Source: Anaeramoeba flamelloides
Lineage: Eukaryota > Metamonada > Anaeramoebidae
Reading direction: 5' to 3'
Assembly (NCBI GenBank): GCA_027625915.1
Contig: JANTQA010000063.1
Location: 1,736,001-1,800,000, forward strand
Length of the DNA: 64,000 nt
Shown: positions 51,013 to 61,830 of the stretch, piece by piece
How positions within the stretch are numbered: the first letter of the stretch is position 1
Layout of the letters: each line of letters opens with the position of its first letter
Notes under the pieces: model-generated
What the model was told of the DNA's origin: nothing
The model's database searches: none
The model's input: the letters and a program-made list of their open reading frames with translations, nothing else
Made by a program: the position numbers and the translations under genes

Positions 51013-53472
51013 TTAATTATAATTTCTTCTTTTTAGGAATAATGGTCTGGCACCTAGTCTTGAATGATAAAATCCTCTTCCTCTTACAAATCCTCTTCCT
51101 CTTCCGAATCCCCGTCCTCTTACAAACCCTCGCCCTCTTCCAAATCCCCGTCCTCTTCCAAATCCTCTTCCCATTATAAACCCTCTTCCAAACCCTCTTC
51201 CTCTTCCAAATCCTCTTCCAAATCCTCTTACCCTTACAAATCCTCTTCCTCTTCCAAATCCCCTTCCTCTCCCTCTTCCTCTTCCTCTTCCTCTTCCTCT
51301 ATCACTTCCTCCATATGATTTTCCTTCAAACAAAATCTATAAAATGGTGTTACATATAAATATTATAAAATAATGATAAAATTTTTGGTAAAATAAAAAC
51401 AAAAAAAAAAAAAATTAGAATATTGAAAAGAATTGAACTAATAAAAATTTAATTGTTTTTTTTAATTGCATTATAATAAGAAATCTTGTTTATAAAAAAA
51501 TCATTTTCATAATTTTGTTTGAAATTCTATTAATATTTAATGTTAAGTTTAAAATACACTGTGTTAAACAGTACAGTCGTTTTAATAATGTGAGGACTTT
51601 TTTAAAAGTTTTCTATTTTCAAAAAAGTGAAAAATTTTTCAGAATTTAAACTTTTTATCAAAGTTTTATTTTTTAAATAAAATGAGGAATCAGCCTTTAA
51701 ATGTGGTGTAGAGGTTGAAGTGTGAAGGAAAGGACTTTTTTTAAAAAAAAATCCCACACTTTATTAAAACAGAAAACTTTTAAAAAGTTTTAATTTGGAA
51801 AATTTCATAAAAAAAAAAATTACAAACTTTTTTAGAATGACTAATTTTTTTTATTTTTTTTTATTTCTAATTTTCAAATTTTTAAGGATATACTAGATCA
51901 AAATTTTCATTTTATTGATTAATATTTGAATGTTTTTAATTTTTTCACATTTTTTCCCTTGCTGAATTTATTTATAATCGAAAGAAGAGTTACAAAGGAA
52001 AAAGATCAAGTGGTTACTTGCTAATACTGATATACTCAAAACATGAAATCATGATTAACTTTAAAATAAAAACGAAAAAGCAAAGGTAAAAATATCAAGT
52101 GTCAAAAGAAAAAAAACTAGATCAATAAGGAAAAAAGAAATTCCAGCAATGAAACAACTATCTCTAAAATGAACATTTATGCTCAACTATCAAAGTAAAC
52201 TAAATTTAATCAAAAGCATTGTGGCTGTGATTTTTGGTGTCTTCGTAATTAACGATAACATTGGATTTTTATTATTTTTTATCAATTGCCTATTATAAAC
52301 CCCTTCTAAATCTAATTTTAAATTTTTTTCTTTATCTTTTTTCTTTTTAAAAAAATTTTTAGTTTGATCTTGCTTTTGTTTTTTTTAAAATAAAATTCAA
52401 TAAAATGCGTGCACTAATCATTTTAATCATAACCTACTTTTTTATTTTTCTTCTCTCTTAATTTAAAAAAAAGGAAAAAATGTTGAATGAATTATTTTCA
52501 AATTCTTTTGATAAAAAATGTTTTCTAATAGAAGTGGATTCCTGTCCTTTTGATACCTTTATGACTGCTTTAAAAAAAAATTGATAATCTTGAAAAGAAC
52601 ATTTTGAAATCTAAAAAAAGTATTTTGGGCATTTTCTTTCAATTTCCTTTTTTATAAACCCCATCAAACAAAAGTTTATAGAAATCAAATATTCACTCCG
52701 AGTATAACACAACAAAATACTAAATTCTAAATACTTTATAAAATAGAAATTTAAAAAAAATACTAAATGACTAATAAGTAAAAGTGTACTTGTTATTATG
52801 ACTAAAAAGTAAAAGTGTACTTGTTATTAAAACTTTAATAAGTGTTTTAATAAATTTCATTCAATATAAAGTCGTTTTCAAAAAGTAAAAACCAAAAGTT
52901 TTAATAAAGTATCCATAAAACAGTTTAACAACCTATAGAGATCCTCTTGATGCTTCGAAAATATTTATTTTCTTCAGATTAAATAGGAAAAAATTTTCAG
53001 TCACCTTCTCAACTATTTTTTTTCAGAAATTATGTTTTTACAGTGAATATTCCGAATTAAAAAATAAAAGAGAAAACAAATCCCTATAAAACACTAATTA
53101 AGAAGCTTAAAGAATGGAAATGAACTAACTAAAGTTCAATTGATTCCTTGGAATAAAGATATTAATTAAATGAAAAAACAAGAACTGAAGTGAAAATTTT
53201 TCACTTTTAATCTGAAGAAAATAAATATTTTCGAAGCATCAAGAGGATCTCTATAGGTTGTTAAACTGTTTTATGGATACTTTATTAAAACTTTTGGTTT
53301 TTACTTTTTGAACATGACTTTATATTGAATGAAATTAATACTTGTGCTGATTATTAATCTCATTCAAGAAGAATGAAAGGTTTTAAATTTTTCAAGAAAA
53401 TAGCTTGAGTAAAACATGATTGTCTTGGATTTATAAAAAAAAAAAAAAAAAGAAGAACAAGCGAAACACTTG

Positions 53473-53508
<36 letters not shown>

Positions 53509-54463
53509 AAAATCAATTTTAAAAGAAATCTTACAGGACCACGTTGGTTAGGATCAAAATTTTTTCTTTCATCGTGTTTGAGAAACAAAGAACTAGAACT
53601 TCTTGTTGTCTGTTTGTTCAAATAAAATATTTGAAGGTATTAATTAAATTAATGAAAAAGAAAATAATTAAAAAAAAAAAAAAATAAAGATTAATTTTTT
53701 TTTTTCGAAAGAAAACAAAAGAATTTTTTAAAAAATTAAAGTTTTCAAGGATCTTGTAAATTTTTAAAATTGTGCTGTTTTTTTTTCAAAGTTCTTTGAT
53801 TTTTTCTTTTTTTAATTTGGATCTTATTAAAAAAATAAAAATTCAAATTTTGTAAAAAGAAAAAAGCAAATCAAAAAAGAAAGAATCTTCAAAAAAAAAA
53901 AAGGATTAAAACAGCCAAACAAAAAAAGGAAAATCAAAATTGTTTTTAAAAAAATAAATGTGTTCCTTTTAAACTTGACAATAAGTCAGTTTTGGATTTA
54001 CTAAACAACCCAAATTCAGAAAGGGCGTTAATTTTGCAAAAAAAAAACTTTAAAAAGAAATAAAAAAGGATAAACAACAAACACTAGATCGTTCTTCGTC
54101 CACTCTTCTTTTACCTCTTCCAAAGGATTTGATGACAAGTTTTTTTCGTGTACTTGGTCTTTCATATCTTGATGATCTGGATCTTGGGTTTAAACCTTTT
54201 CGAATAACAACGTTATCGTTTGCAATGGAAATGAATCGATCATAATCTCCTCTTCTTCTTGAACTGCCACGGTAGCTTCTTCTTGGTGGGTATCTTGGTA
54301 GTGCCCTTGAGTATGGCCTTCTTGCCCTTCCGCGGCCTCTTATTCGTGGGCGGTATCTTTCCTTTTTGTTTGTGAAACGTGAATTTTCACTGTTTTCTTC
54401 TCGGATCAGATCGTCAATAACACTAGTGAGCCGTGTGCTTGTTTGTTCCTCGTCAGAAGACAT
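51013..54463 (-). CDS. Arg/RGG-rich RNA-binding protein, possible mRNA-export adaptor
   Basis: Exons 54463-54115, 53609-53535 and 51336-51013 are supported. A 26-nt exon at 54000-53975 is needed to reconcile phases (1 then 0) and has a weak GTTTAA donor. The total is about 257 aa. After an acidic start, SVIDDLIREE (about 14-23) resembles the UAP56-binding motif (SLDDIIK) of export adaptors such as ALYREF and UIF. An Arg-rich region follows (RGRGRARRPY...PRRSYRGSSRRRGDYDR), then a central KHDERKNF patch and a last exon of about 25 RG/FGRG repeats, typical RNA-binding and arginine-methylation substrates. No RRM was found. Without the splice at 54114, exon 1 would add KRRVDEERSSVCCLSFFISF and stop. 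The gene reality is good; the export role is inference. Confidence 0.65.
51585..51800. repeat. Dispersed repeat, family D (copy 2)
   Basis: It matches 25440-25640 in the same orientation, with TTTTCTATTTTCAAAAAAGTG, TTTTTCAGAATT and GACTTTTTTTAAAAAAAA-like blocks. It lies in the RGG-gene intron. Confidence 0.55.
51960..52265 (-). mobile_element. Decayed Tc1/mariner-like fragment (inverted copy)
   Basis: The reverse complement aligns with 43190-43490: AAAAATCACAGCCACAATGC, ATTAGCAAGTAACCACTTGA and TCTTTTTCCTTTGTAACTCT. It carries the same KITAT-like translated segment. Broken in all frames. Confidence 0.42.
52767..52828. repeat. Short tandem duplication
   Basis: Two direct copies of about 31 bp contain AAGTAAAAGTGTACTTGTTA, each of which includes a small palindrome (AAGTACAC/GTGTACTT-like). 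It lies 25 bp before the foldback element. Confidence 0.7.
52853..53337. mobile_element. Foldback element with near-perfect 131-bp arms (intronic)
   Basis: The left arm 52853-52983 and right arm 53206-53337 are reverse complements with two internal mismatches (GTCGTTTTC against GTCATGTTC). The 222-bp loop is single-copy. Long arms with almost no divergence imply recent insertion or active homogenisation. It lies within the transcribed intron of the RGG gene, so the pre-mRNA could form a long double-stranded hairpin. Confidence 0.85.
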
Positions 54464-55042
54464 ATTTATATTAATCAAAAATTAGTATTTTTTTGCAAAA
54501 CAAATATAAAAAATGATATTCAGAGTTCCCAAAATGATTCCATTTATTGAATTTTCAGAATCTCAAAATATTACAACTTGGAAATCATTAGATTAAAATG
54601 GTTTCAATGGAACCAATTTTTATCAACACTTTCAACTTATTAAATTCCCTTGGAAGTATAATTTTTCAAAAACATTTAAAATTATTTTATTTTGATTCCA
54701 TCGAATCAATAAAAGAATTTTTATTTGTTACCAAAACTCTATTAAAAAAAAAAAGAATCTTTTGATTCCATTTCAAAGTAAAATAATTTTCTTATCTGGA
54801 ATAAACTTAAAAACTTCAGGATTGATGAAAACTAAAATCTCAAGAAGAAAAACCTTAAATATTTATTTTTTTTCCGAAATATTAAATTCTTTTTATAAAA
54901 TAAAAAAAAACAATTATTAATTATTAAATTTTGAGAATGATATTATTCCCTGAAAAGCCAAACACAAACAAGAAATGAGTTGAGAATTATCATTAAAAGA
55001 AAAAATCATTTGATTCCATGGAATCAAAAAACGAATTATTTG

Positions 55043-55487
55043 TGTTTACCATTGTGGAAAAAAAGTTAAAGTGAAACAAAAGTTCAACACTGTTTTTAAT
55101 TGGGAACATTATTAAAAATGAAAAGTAAGATCAATTCAAAAAAGAATAAATAAATAAATAAAGACAAAATGAAGGATTCAGTACAATAACAGTTTTTTTA
55201 ATAATATCTTTTGTATATGGGTTTTTCTTTGATTAATCAATTATTAAAAATTTGTTGAAAAAAATTGACTTTGAGATCTCCAAAACCACTCAGCAATTTC
55301 AATATGAAAGTTGATTTAAATTGTATTTGTTGGTTTGATTGAAAATAATATAATGGATTATTATTTGAATATAATTGATAACTTCTTTTTATTGATTTTA
55401 CTTTTCATTTTCAGTAAGGTTCTTAATTAAAAAATGGGTTGAACTTTTTTTCCCTGTTTCACTTATTTTCCAAAATGGTTATAACCA
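55043..55487. mobile_element. MITE, family F (complete copy, about 445 bp)
   Basis: The left arm starts GTTTACCATTGTGGAAAA; the right arm is the inverse of GGTTATAACCATTTTGGAAA. Inverted homology runs about 110 bp, through TTCAACAC/TTCAACCC, TTTTTAATT and GAAAAGTAA[G/A]ATCAAT. The centre matches 42660-42760. Confidence 0.8.
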
Positions 55488-55899
55488 AAAAAAAATCAAA
55501 ATATTAAATCTGGTGACACTCTTCTCAAATAATTTTTATTTTAATTGTTTGGTAATTAGGGCTATTGTTATTTTAGTATTTTTATTTTTTGATAAAAAAA
55601 GGACAATTTTTTCGTTCACCTTCCAAAATATTTTTCTAGTTTATAAGTTGAAGAATATCCAAAAATCTTTACAACATCGTTTAGAAATGATATTTTTCGA
55701 TATTAAATTTAACTTCCTTCGTGAACTCCAAGACAAAATTTTTTACTCTATGAATTTGATTGTAACAGTAACAATTAATATACATTTTGGAAAATTAAAT
55801 AGGGTAAGTTCGACTTTTAAAAGGCAAACTTTCATTCAATTTTAAGTCCCAAAAAAAAATCCATTTTTTCATTGAAAAATAATTGTTTTCTCTTTTTGT

Positions 55900-56110
55900 A
55901 AGTGTTTTACTTTGATTGATCTATTATGAAAAATTTATTGAACAAACTGTCTATTTTGGATACATCCAAAACCACCTAAAGTATTTGATAATAAAAGAAG
56001 ATTTGAAGTGTTTTTGTTAGATAGTTGATAATAAAATATGAATTCTTCTTAAAAAGTTAATTTATTTCTTCTTTTAATTGATTTTAATTTAAGTTTTCAG
56101 GTTTCTGCGA
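55900..56110. repeat. Second copy of the family F centre and right half
   Basis: It aligns in direct orientation with about 55230-55415: TTGATT[A/G]ATC, AAAATTT[G/A]TTGAA, CCAAAACCAC and ATTGATTTTA followed by TTTTCAG. This suggests a tandem or nested copy. Its outer end is lost. Confidence 0.55.
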
Positions 56111-56289
56111 TTCTATTAAGCTAAACAATTAAAAAAAAAAAGTTGATCTTTTTCTCAAAGGTTATAGTATCTTTTCAAATGGATTGTTTTTTGTTGAAAT
56201 TTTTACTTCTAGAACTCTGAATTTCGAACCATTGTAAACTGACAAGTTTCAATTTAAATTATATAAATGAAAATAATAGGTTTTAAATT

Positions 56290-56530
56290 GCATCATTTTT
56301 TCAGAATTTTTCATAGTTGTGAAATTACACATGCAAAAAAGTTGAATCTGTATTTCAAAATAAAAAGTCATGTTTCTTTTTTATAGAAGACATATACGTT
56401 GGATGAGGAAAGAAATCGATAATTAATAATAAGTAAATATGGTATCTATTTCTTAAAGTTTTATTTTTTAAAAATGAAATTTGAAAAATTAATGATCAAA
56501 TTGAAAAAATTGTGCTGATAAAACTAGAGT
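56290..56530. repeat. Dispersed repeat, family H (copy 2)
   Basis: It matches 37375-37620 in the same orientation (AATCTGTATTTCAAAATAAA, TTTCTTAAAGTTTTAT). Unclassified. Confidence 0.55.
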
Positions 56531-57251
56531 TATTTTTTTCTCAAAACTAAGCTAAAATTATTTTAAAAAAATCACCTTATTTTCTAGGAATATTTTAATT
56601 GGTTAATTACCAGGAAAAAAATCCTTGTTAGATAATATTTTAGAGATTATCGGTATTATTGGAATTTTTAATTTTTTTGTTTAACTGAGAAGTAAATGGT
56701 TGAGTTCTTGGTTAAAGTCTCTAAATATAAAAAAAAAATGAAGGTTAGAAGATATGTGAAAATTCTCTAGATCTTAATTAACCAGTTATGTTTTTTATGA
56801 AAAAAATTGAATTCAAAAAGTATTGTTATTGGTTAGATTTTTTTTATTTTGAGAGTTTAAAGAAGGTGAAGAAAATAACTTTTTAAAAATGTTCTAATTT
56901 CAAAAACAAATTTTTTTTTAGTTGGAAGTAGTTCCTTTTAATAATTTTATTAGAATTTAAAACTTCCTCTACCTTTAATGATTTTAAAAAAAAATGAAAA
57001 TAATACTTTTAAGAATTTTTTCTATTTTTTTTTATTTTTTTTTAAATTACTTTTATTTCATTGAAGATCCTCACCAGTTCAAAGACAGATAACTCATGTA
57101 ATTTGATTCATTGTTTGGACAATAAGTAAATTATTTTTCTTTCTGGGTGTTATAAATATCACCCTATCAAAAAAAATATTTTGCTTATTTTCCCAACTTC
57201 AAAGAAAAAGGACAATTAATTTTCTAGAAAATTATTTTCATGGTGTGGATT

Positions 57252-57658
57252 TGCAAAAAGTAATCTCTTAATATATTAAGTTTTTTTACTAAATATGTCA
57301 TTTTTCCAAAAAAAAATAAAACTTTTCATATAATAAACCCTGATAGGAGAGTCTAATCTTTAAAAAAACAAGGCCTTTTTCCAATGGTAAAAAATTACAG
57401 TTAATAATTGAATAAAAATGTTTGAACTAGAAATATAAATTCTAAAAATCACGAATTATTATCAGTAATCAGAAAAAAAAACAACTAAAAACATTTTTAT
57501 TCAATTATTAACTGTAATTTTTTACTATTAGAAAAACATCTTGTTTTTTTAAAGATTAGACTCTCCTATCAGGGTTTATTATATGAAAAGTTTTAATTTT
57601 TTTGGAAAAATTATAAATTTATAAAAAAACTTAAATTATTTAGACATTACTTTTTGCA
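57252..57658. mobile_element. Foldback element with about 170-bp arms
   Basis: Arms 57252-57423 and 57489-57658 are reverse complements around a 65-bp loop. The inner 120 bp differ at only about six to eight positions (for example GGCCTTTTTCCAATGG against GATGTTTTTCTAATAG); the outer 50 bp are more diverged. Shared core: AACCCTGATAGGAGAGTCTA. No coding capacity. Confidence 0.85.
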
Positions 57659-59094
57659 CTATGTGTTTATAGAAATAACTCGTAGTTTAAATATTATCTT
57701 TTTTTTTAACTGTTACAATGCAACATTTAATTGGTTACCAATGATATATCCAGAGTAAATTCCATTTCGAAGGATAAAATCTTGAGCTTTTCAGAAAGTT
57801 CAAAAATTATTAAAAGAATTTGTAAAATTTTTTAGGTAATGTTTCCAATTCTAATCACAATTATTATTTTTTTTCTAATCCAAAAAACTTTTTGTTATAA
57901 ATTAAATCTATTTTTTGCAAAAAGTTTTTAAATTTGATCCTTTATTTTTAGAATTTCTTTATGAAATAATCAAACTTCGAGAAACCAAAACTTCATTTGG
58001 TATTCTTGTTTATTTTCTAATTCTTTGATCATTTATTGTATAAACTTTTTTTGAAAAAAAAAAGTTAACAAGGTTTTTAATTGGAAAAAATTGATTGGGA
58101 AATCTACACTGGTTATTTTGACAAAAGTGTAGGTATTCAATAAAATAAAATAATATTTTTATTTCAAAAGTGGGTTTACCAATGCAGCATGGATTATTTT
58201 GGCGAATTTATATAAAAATTGCAAGATCCATGTTTCTCTATAAATTTTTCAAGTAAAAAGTTTTTCCATTCAGAATTAAATATAAAACCAATTAAAGAAG
58301 AAGTAGTATCAAATATAATTTATAAGATCAAGAAATAAATTATTTTTTTAATATATTTTCTTTTGAAAAATTTTTTTAATTTTTTTTATTTCCCTTTTTT
58401 TAATTTGTTTATAAATATATTATACAAGGGTACAGTCCAATACCACATTTATTAAAATATTCATGGGTTTGATTAAAGATATAATTTGAAAAATATAGTT
58501 ACATCTAAATGGTGGCACTTCATAATTGGTAAAATGTACTTACTCCCTTAAACACATATAATTAATCAAAAAAAGAGAATTTTTTAAAATCCAACAACCA
58601 CTTCTAAACTCTATAATTTGTTCGACTCTTTTTGTTTTTGTTTGAAGAAGAGACTTTTGATAATTCCCCATATATTATGAATTTTTTTTTTTTGAATCCT
58701 ATTTAGATTCTTTTTTATTTAGAATTTGAAGAAATGTTCAAATTTTAAACTTGAATTTCCTCCTTCTTTCATTTTTTAAAAGTGATTCGATTAAGAATTT
58801 TAATATATTAAATGTTCAAGAAAGCTTCTAAAATAAGTTGTTTTTTGAAATCCTCTCTGAAAAAACTGTTTTGAAAGTGGAGTTATCTTGTTTACAAAAA
58901 ATTGTTTTATACACTTTTTTGAAATAAGAGATCAACCAAACGATTCATAATATTTAAATGAAGAGCAAGTAATCTCTTGAAAGTTAATTTTCATAAAGTG
59001 AACAAAAAAAAAAGTTAAATAAATATTTGGAAAACAGCAAAAATTACAAAAACAAATTTAGAAATTTATTTTTTTCATATTTGCTTAATTTGCA

Positions 59095-60032
59095 ATGTCA
59101 AAATTAAAAACTGAAATTAAGACGCCACTTGAAAAAAAAGACAAAAAGAAAAAGAAAGGACAACCAAAGCATAAAAAAAAGAAATCAAAATCAACAATTG
59201 AAGAATCCGAAAATACAACACTCGAGCCACAAGAACAAGAAGTCGAAGAAATTGAAAGGCTTGTTGATGGTGTTAGACAATTTCTTGGGATTGGTAAAAC
59301 TTTTTTTTTTTTTTTTTTTACTTGTTAGTTACCATGGAAACATTTGGTTGTATTTTGTTAAAAAAAAGAAAATTTTTTCTTTATTTTTAATTGGAAAAAA
59401 AAATTAAAAAAAAAAACTTTTTTTACTTGAATAAATTAATTAGGCGGGGCTTACAGAGGATCGGTTTTAAAAGAAAAAGAAATTTCCACGACAAGAAACG
59501 AGAAGAAGCAGACCTTAAAAACACCAGTTTTCCTGGATGGAGAAGGCAATGTCTATGATATAAATTATTTGCCAATACAAGAAGAAAGAATGTACATTCG
59601 GAACGAAGAGCAAACAACGGAACAAGAACAAGAAATTGACGAGGACGAAGACGATTGTACGATTTTATTTCTTTTTAGTTGTCAATTGTTTCCCTCAAAA
59701 ATGAGATCTCTGACAAGGATTACTTCTTTTTTTCTTGGATTTTTTTTTAATTTTTTTTTATTTTTTGTTTTAACAATACTTCTCCATTATTTAGTTGACA
59801 GGAAATATTTCAAATCCAAAAAAGATGTTTGGGAGATCCAAAAAGAGGCTCTTTTGAAACACGCGCCAAAAAATCTAAAAAAGCCACCCAAATTTCCAGA
59901 TCCCGAAGATTTTGAAACCTATATGGAAGTAAGTACTTTTTAAAATTTTTTTGCCAATACAAATTTGGCAATTAGAAGATTGTTTTTAATTGCACTCCTA
60001 CAAATAATTTCATTAAATTAACCAAACACTGA
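59095..60032 (+). CDS. Small highly charged protein of unknown function
   Basis: Four exons (59095-59293, 59444-59656, 59795-59928, 59976-60032) join in phase to 200 aa. The N-terminus is Lys-rich (MSKLKTEIKTPLEKKDKKKK). Then come an acidic stretch and RLVDGVRQFLGIGG across intron 1. A possible folded part follows (PVFLDGEGNVYDINYLPIQE), then an E/Q/D run, then DFDRKYFKSKKDVWEIQKEA and KPPKFPDPEDFETYME. The last exon (KIVFNCTPTNNFIKLTKH) is chosen from a good GTAAGT donor and a TTAG acceptor 47 bp on; another downstream exon is possible. Intron 2 (138 bp) has no stop and is a multiple of three. If retained it would insert a hydrophobic, membrane-like segment. I do not recognise the family. 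Confidence 0.6.
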
Positions 60033-60089
60033 AAACTCTGACTTTCATTCTCTTTGTCTCACAATGATTCTGTGACCAATTTGAAAAGC

Positions 60090-60440
60090 AATACTTTTTA
60101 TTGACTAAGCGGCTAGTAACCATAAAAATAAACTTGTAGTAAAATTTAATAGCAAATTCCAAAAAATTTTTTACAACATTTTGAAATTGAAAAAAGAAGT
60201 AAAAATCTGATTGCTATAATCCCAGACTTATTTTCTTTTAATGCTATTTTCCGAAACGAGAATTATTGTTATTAAAAGTTTTGAATTTTTTTTCTCAAAT
60301 TTTGGAAAAGTTCAAAATTCAACACATTTTCCAAATTTTTTCAAAATAAAATATTTTCTTTGATGAAGAAAGAAGAAAGAAATCTTAATATCTGTGAAGG
60401 AAGTGTACAAAAATACCATTTAAAAATAAAACCACAAATT
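60090..60440. repeat. Dispersed repeat, family I (copy 2)
   Basis: It matches 8150-8480 in the same orientation, with TTCTTTTAATGCTATTTTCC near the centre, GAAGAAAGAAGAAAGAAATC, then AAATACCATTTAAAAATAAA. Confidence 0.55.
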
Positions 60441-60884
60441 TTTGAAATCAATCTGTCTAAAAAATCTCCTTAATTCCATAAAAAATACAATAATTATTTT
60501 AAACTTGAAAAAAAATATAATTTCATTATTCAACTCATTTTTCTTAACAATTTTTTCATTTCGTTTAAGGGGTTAGCGTTTGCTACAGAGAAAGTTAAAA
60601 TCTAAATCCATTACTATTGGGTAAATCCTATTAATGCCTCATAAATTCCAAAAAATTCGATTAGTAATGTAGTACTATTTGTCAATCCTATCAATTAAAA
60701 ATGATCCTTGTATTAGCAAAAAATTGAAGAATTTCAGAAAAAAATCTGCATTTCGTATACATTTTTAAAGGTTTAGTCAATATTTTCGGCTTCAAAGTTG
60801 AAAAATATCTTTCTTAAATTTATCTCAAATTGTAATTTATTAGTAGCTAAAAAATATAAATTATTAAATAATTAACTCATAGAT

Positions 60885-61092
60885 TATTTTGACAAATTAT
60901 TTTGCACTTATTGGAAATAAACCCGTTCCAAAAATTTGGACACACCCAAAATCAAAAATAGGCAAAAAAAACCAATTTATTGTATTTTTCCAAACCGAAT
61001 ATAAGACCACATTTAAGTTACCCAGTATTAATGTTTCAATAAGTAATCATTTTAATCAAAATAAAAGAAAAAAATATAAAACTCAAAAATAA
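60885..61092 (+). mobile_element. Decayed Tc1/mariner-like fragment (3' part)
   Basis: It matches 43530-43700: TTTGGACACAC[C/T]CA, TATTTTTCCAAAC[C/G]AA and TATTAATGTTT. A 67-aa frame includes NKPVPKIWTHPKSKIGKKNQ, faintly like the segment after the first catalytic Asp of Tc1 transposases. Decayed. Confidence 0.42.
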
Positions 61093-61445
61093 AAACTAGT
61101 GTGTCCAAAATAATGAAACGAGCGGAACAAAAAATGTATTGGTAAATTTGTTGAAATTTCACCAACAATTGTTGATCGATCAAAGGTTAAGATACCATCT
61201 ACCAATTGTATGTGATTTTCCAATTTAACAAACTCAACACTAACCTTCTATCAACCATTGAAAAAAAATTTCGAGATCTAACGAAACAGATTACGTAACT
61301 GCAAAAAAGGGAATGAAAACAAAACAAAAAAGACAAAAAATGAAATAGTTTGTAAAATCAAAATTCTTTCTAAATTAAATTTAAAGTGCAGTAATGATGT
61401 TCTTTCCACTGTTTAAACTGTGTCCAAAATTTTGGAATCTAGTTT
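61093..61445. mobile_element. MITE-like element, family A (copy 2, about 353 bp)
   Basis: The ends are AAACTAGTGTGTCCAAAATA and the inverse AAACTAGATTCCAAAATTTT. Both carry a GTGTCCAAAAT motif like Tc1/mariner termini. The interior matches 48375-48600. A related end (TTGAAATCTAGTTTATT) occurs at about 34096. No usable reading frame. Confidence 0.55.
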
Positions 61446-61479
61446 ATATTGGTGTTGCAATTAGCTTTATAAAAAGGAA

Positions 61480-61830
61480 GCTTAAATAATCATGCGTAAA
61501 GATTTTTATTTAGATGGTTTAGTGAGTTAATCTTTGAAATTCCAAAATTGAAAAAATAGTTACTCTTGGGATTTCTAAATATTAATTATTAACTACTGAA
61601 AAACTATTATTTGGAGTTTATATTTTTAGATAGGGAAAAGGAATTAAAATAAAAAATATCCAAAATAATAATTTTTAATTGTGATCATTCATAAAAAATC
61701 GAATAATTTATTGCTTAATAATTATAATAAATTTTTTAGAATCACAGAAACCATTCGAACTAAATATCATTTACACCCAATTACAACATACTTTAATAAT
61801 AGTCGAATCTATGGTAACGTTAAGGGACTA
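61480..61830. repeat. Dispersed repeat, family B (copy 2)
   Basis: It matches 13370-13710 in the same orientation, including GTTAATCTTTGAAATT, ATTTGGAGTTTATATTTTTA and GAATCTATGGTAACG. It follows the MITE-like element directly. Confidence 0.5.

Larger units (their letters stand above)
51337..53534 (-). other. Long last intron of the RGG gene (2,198 bp)
   Basis: The donor CCT|GTAAGA and acceptor TTTTATAG are both good and in phase 0. The intron carries family D (51585-51800), an inverted Tc1-like fragment (51960-52265), a short tandem duplication (52767-52828) and a nearly perfect foldback element (52853-53337). Repeats fill more than half of it. Confidence 0.8.
54464..59094. other. Intergenic region between the RGG gene and the 59.1-kb gene
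   Basis: About 4.6 kb lies between divergent genes. It holds a complete family F MITE, a related second copy of its right half, repeat family H and a foldback element. A frame at 55513-55845 (+) of 110 aa is I/F/K-rich, directly follows the family F MITE, and was not accepted as a gene. Confidence 0.5.

Noticed and set aside
51064-51318. 84-aa Ser/Lys/Pro frame on the + strand
   Set aside because: It is the antisense of the RGG-repeat exon.
55513-55845. 110-aa + strand frame
   Set aside because: It follows the family F MITE directly, is I/F/K-rich, has no recognised motif and no splice or promoter evidence.
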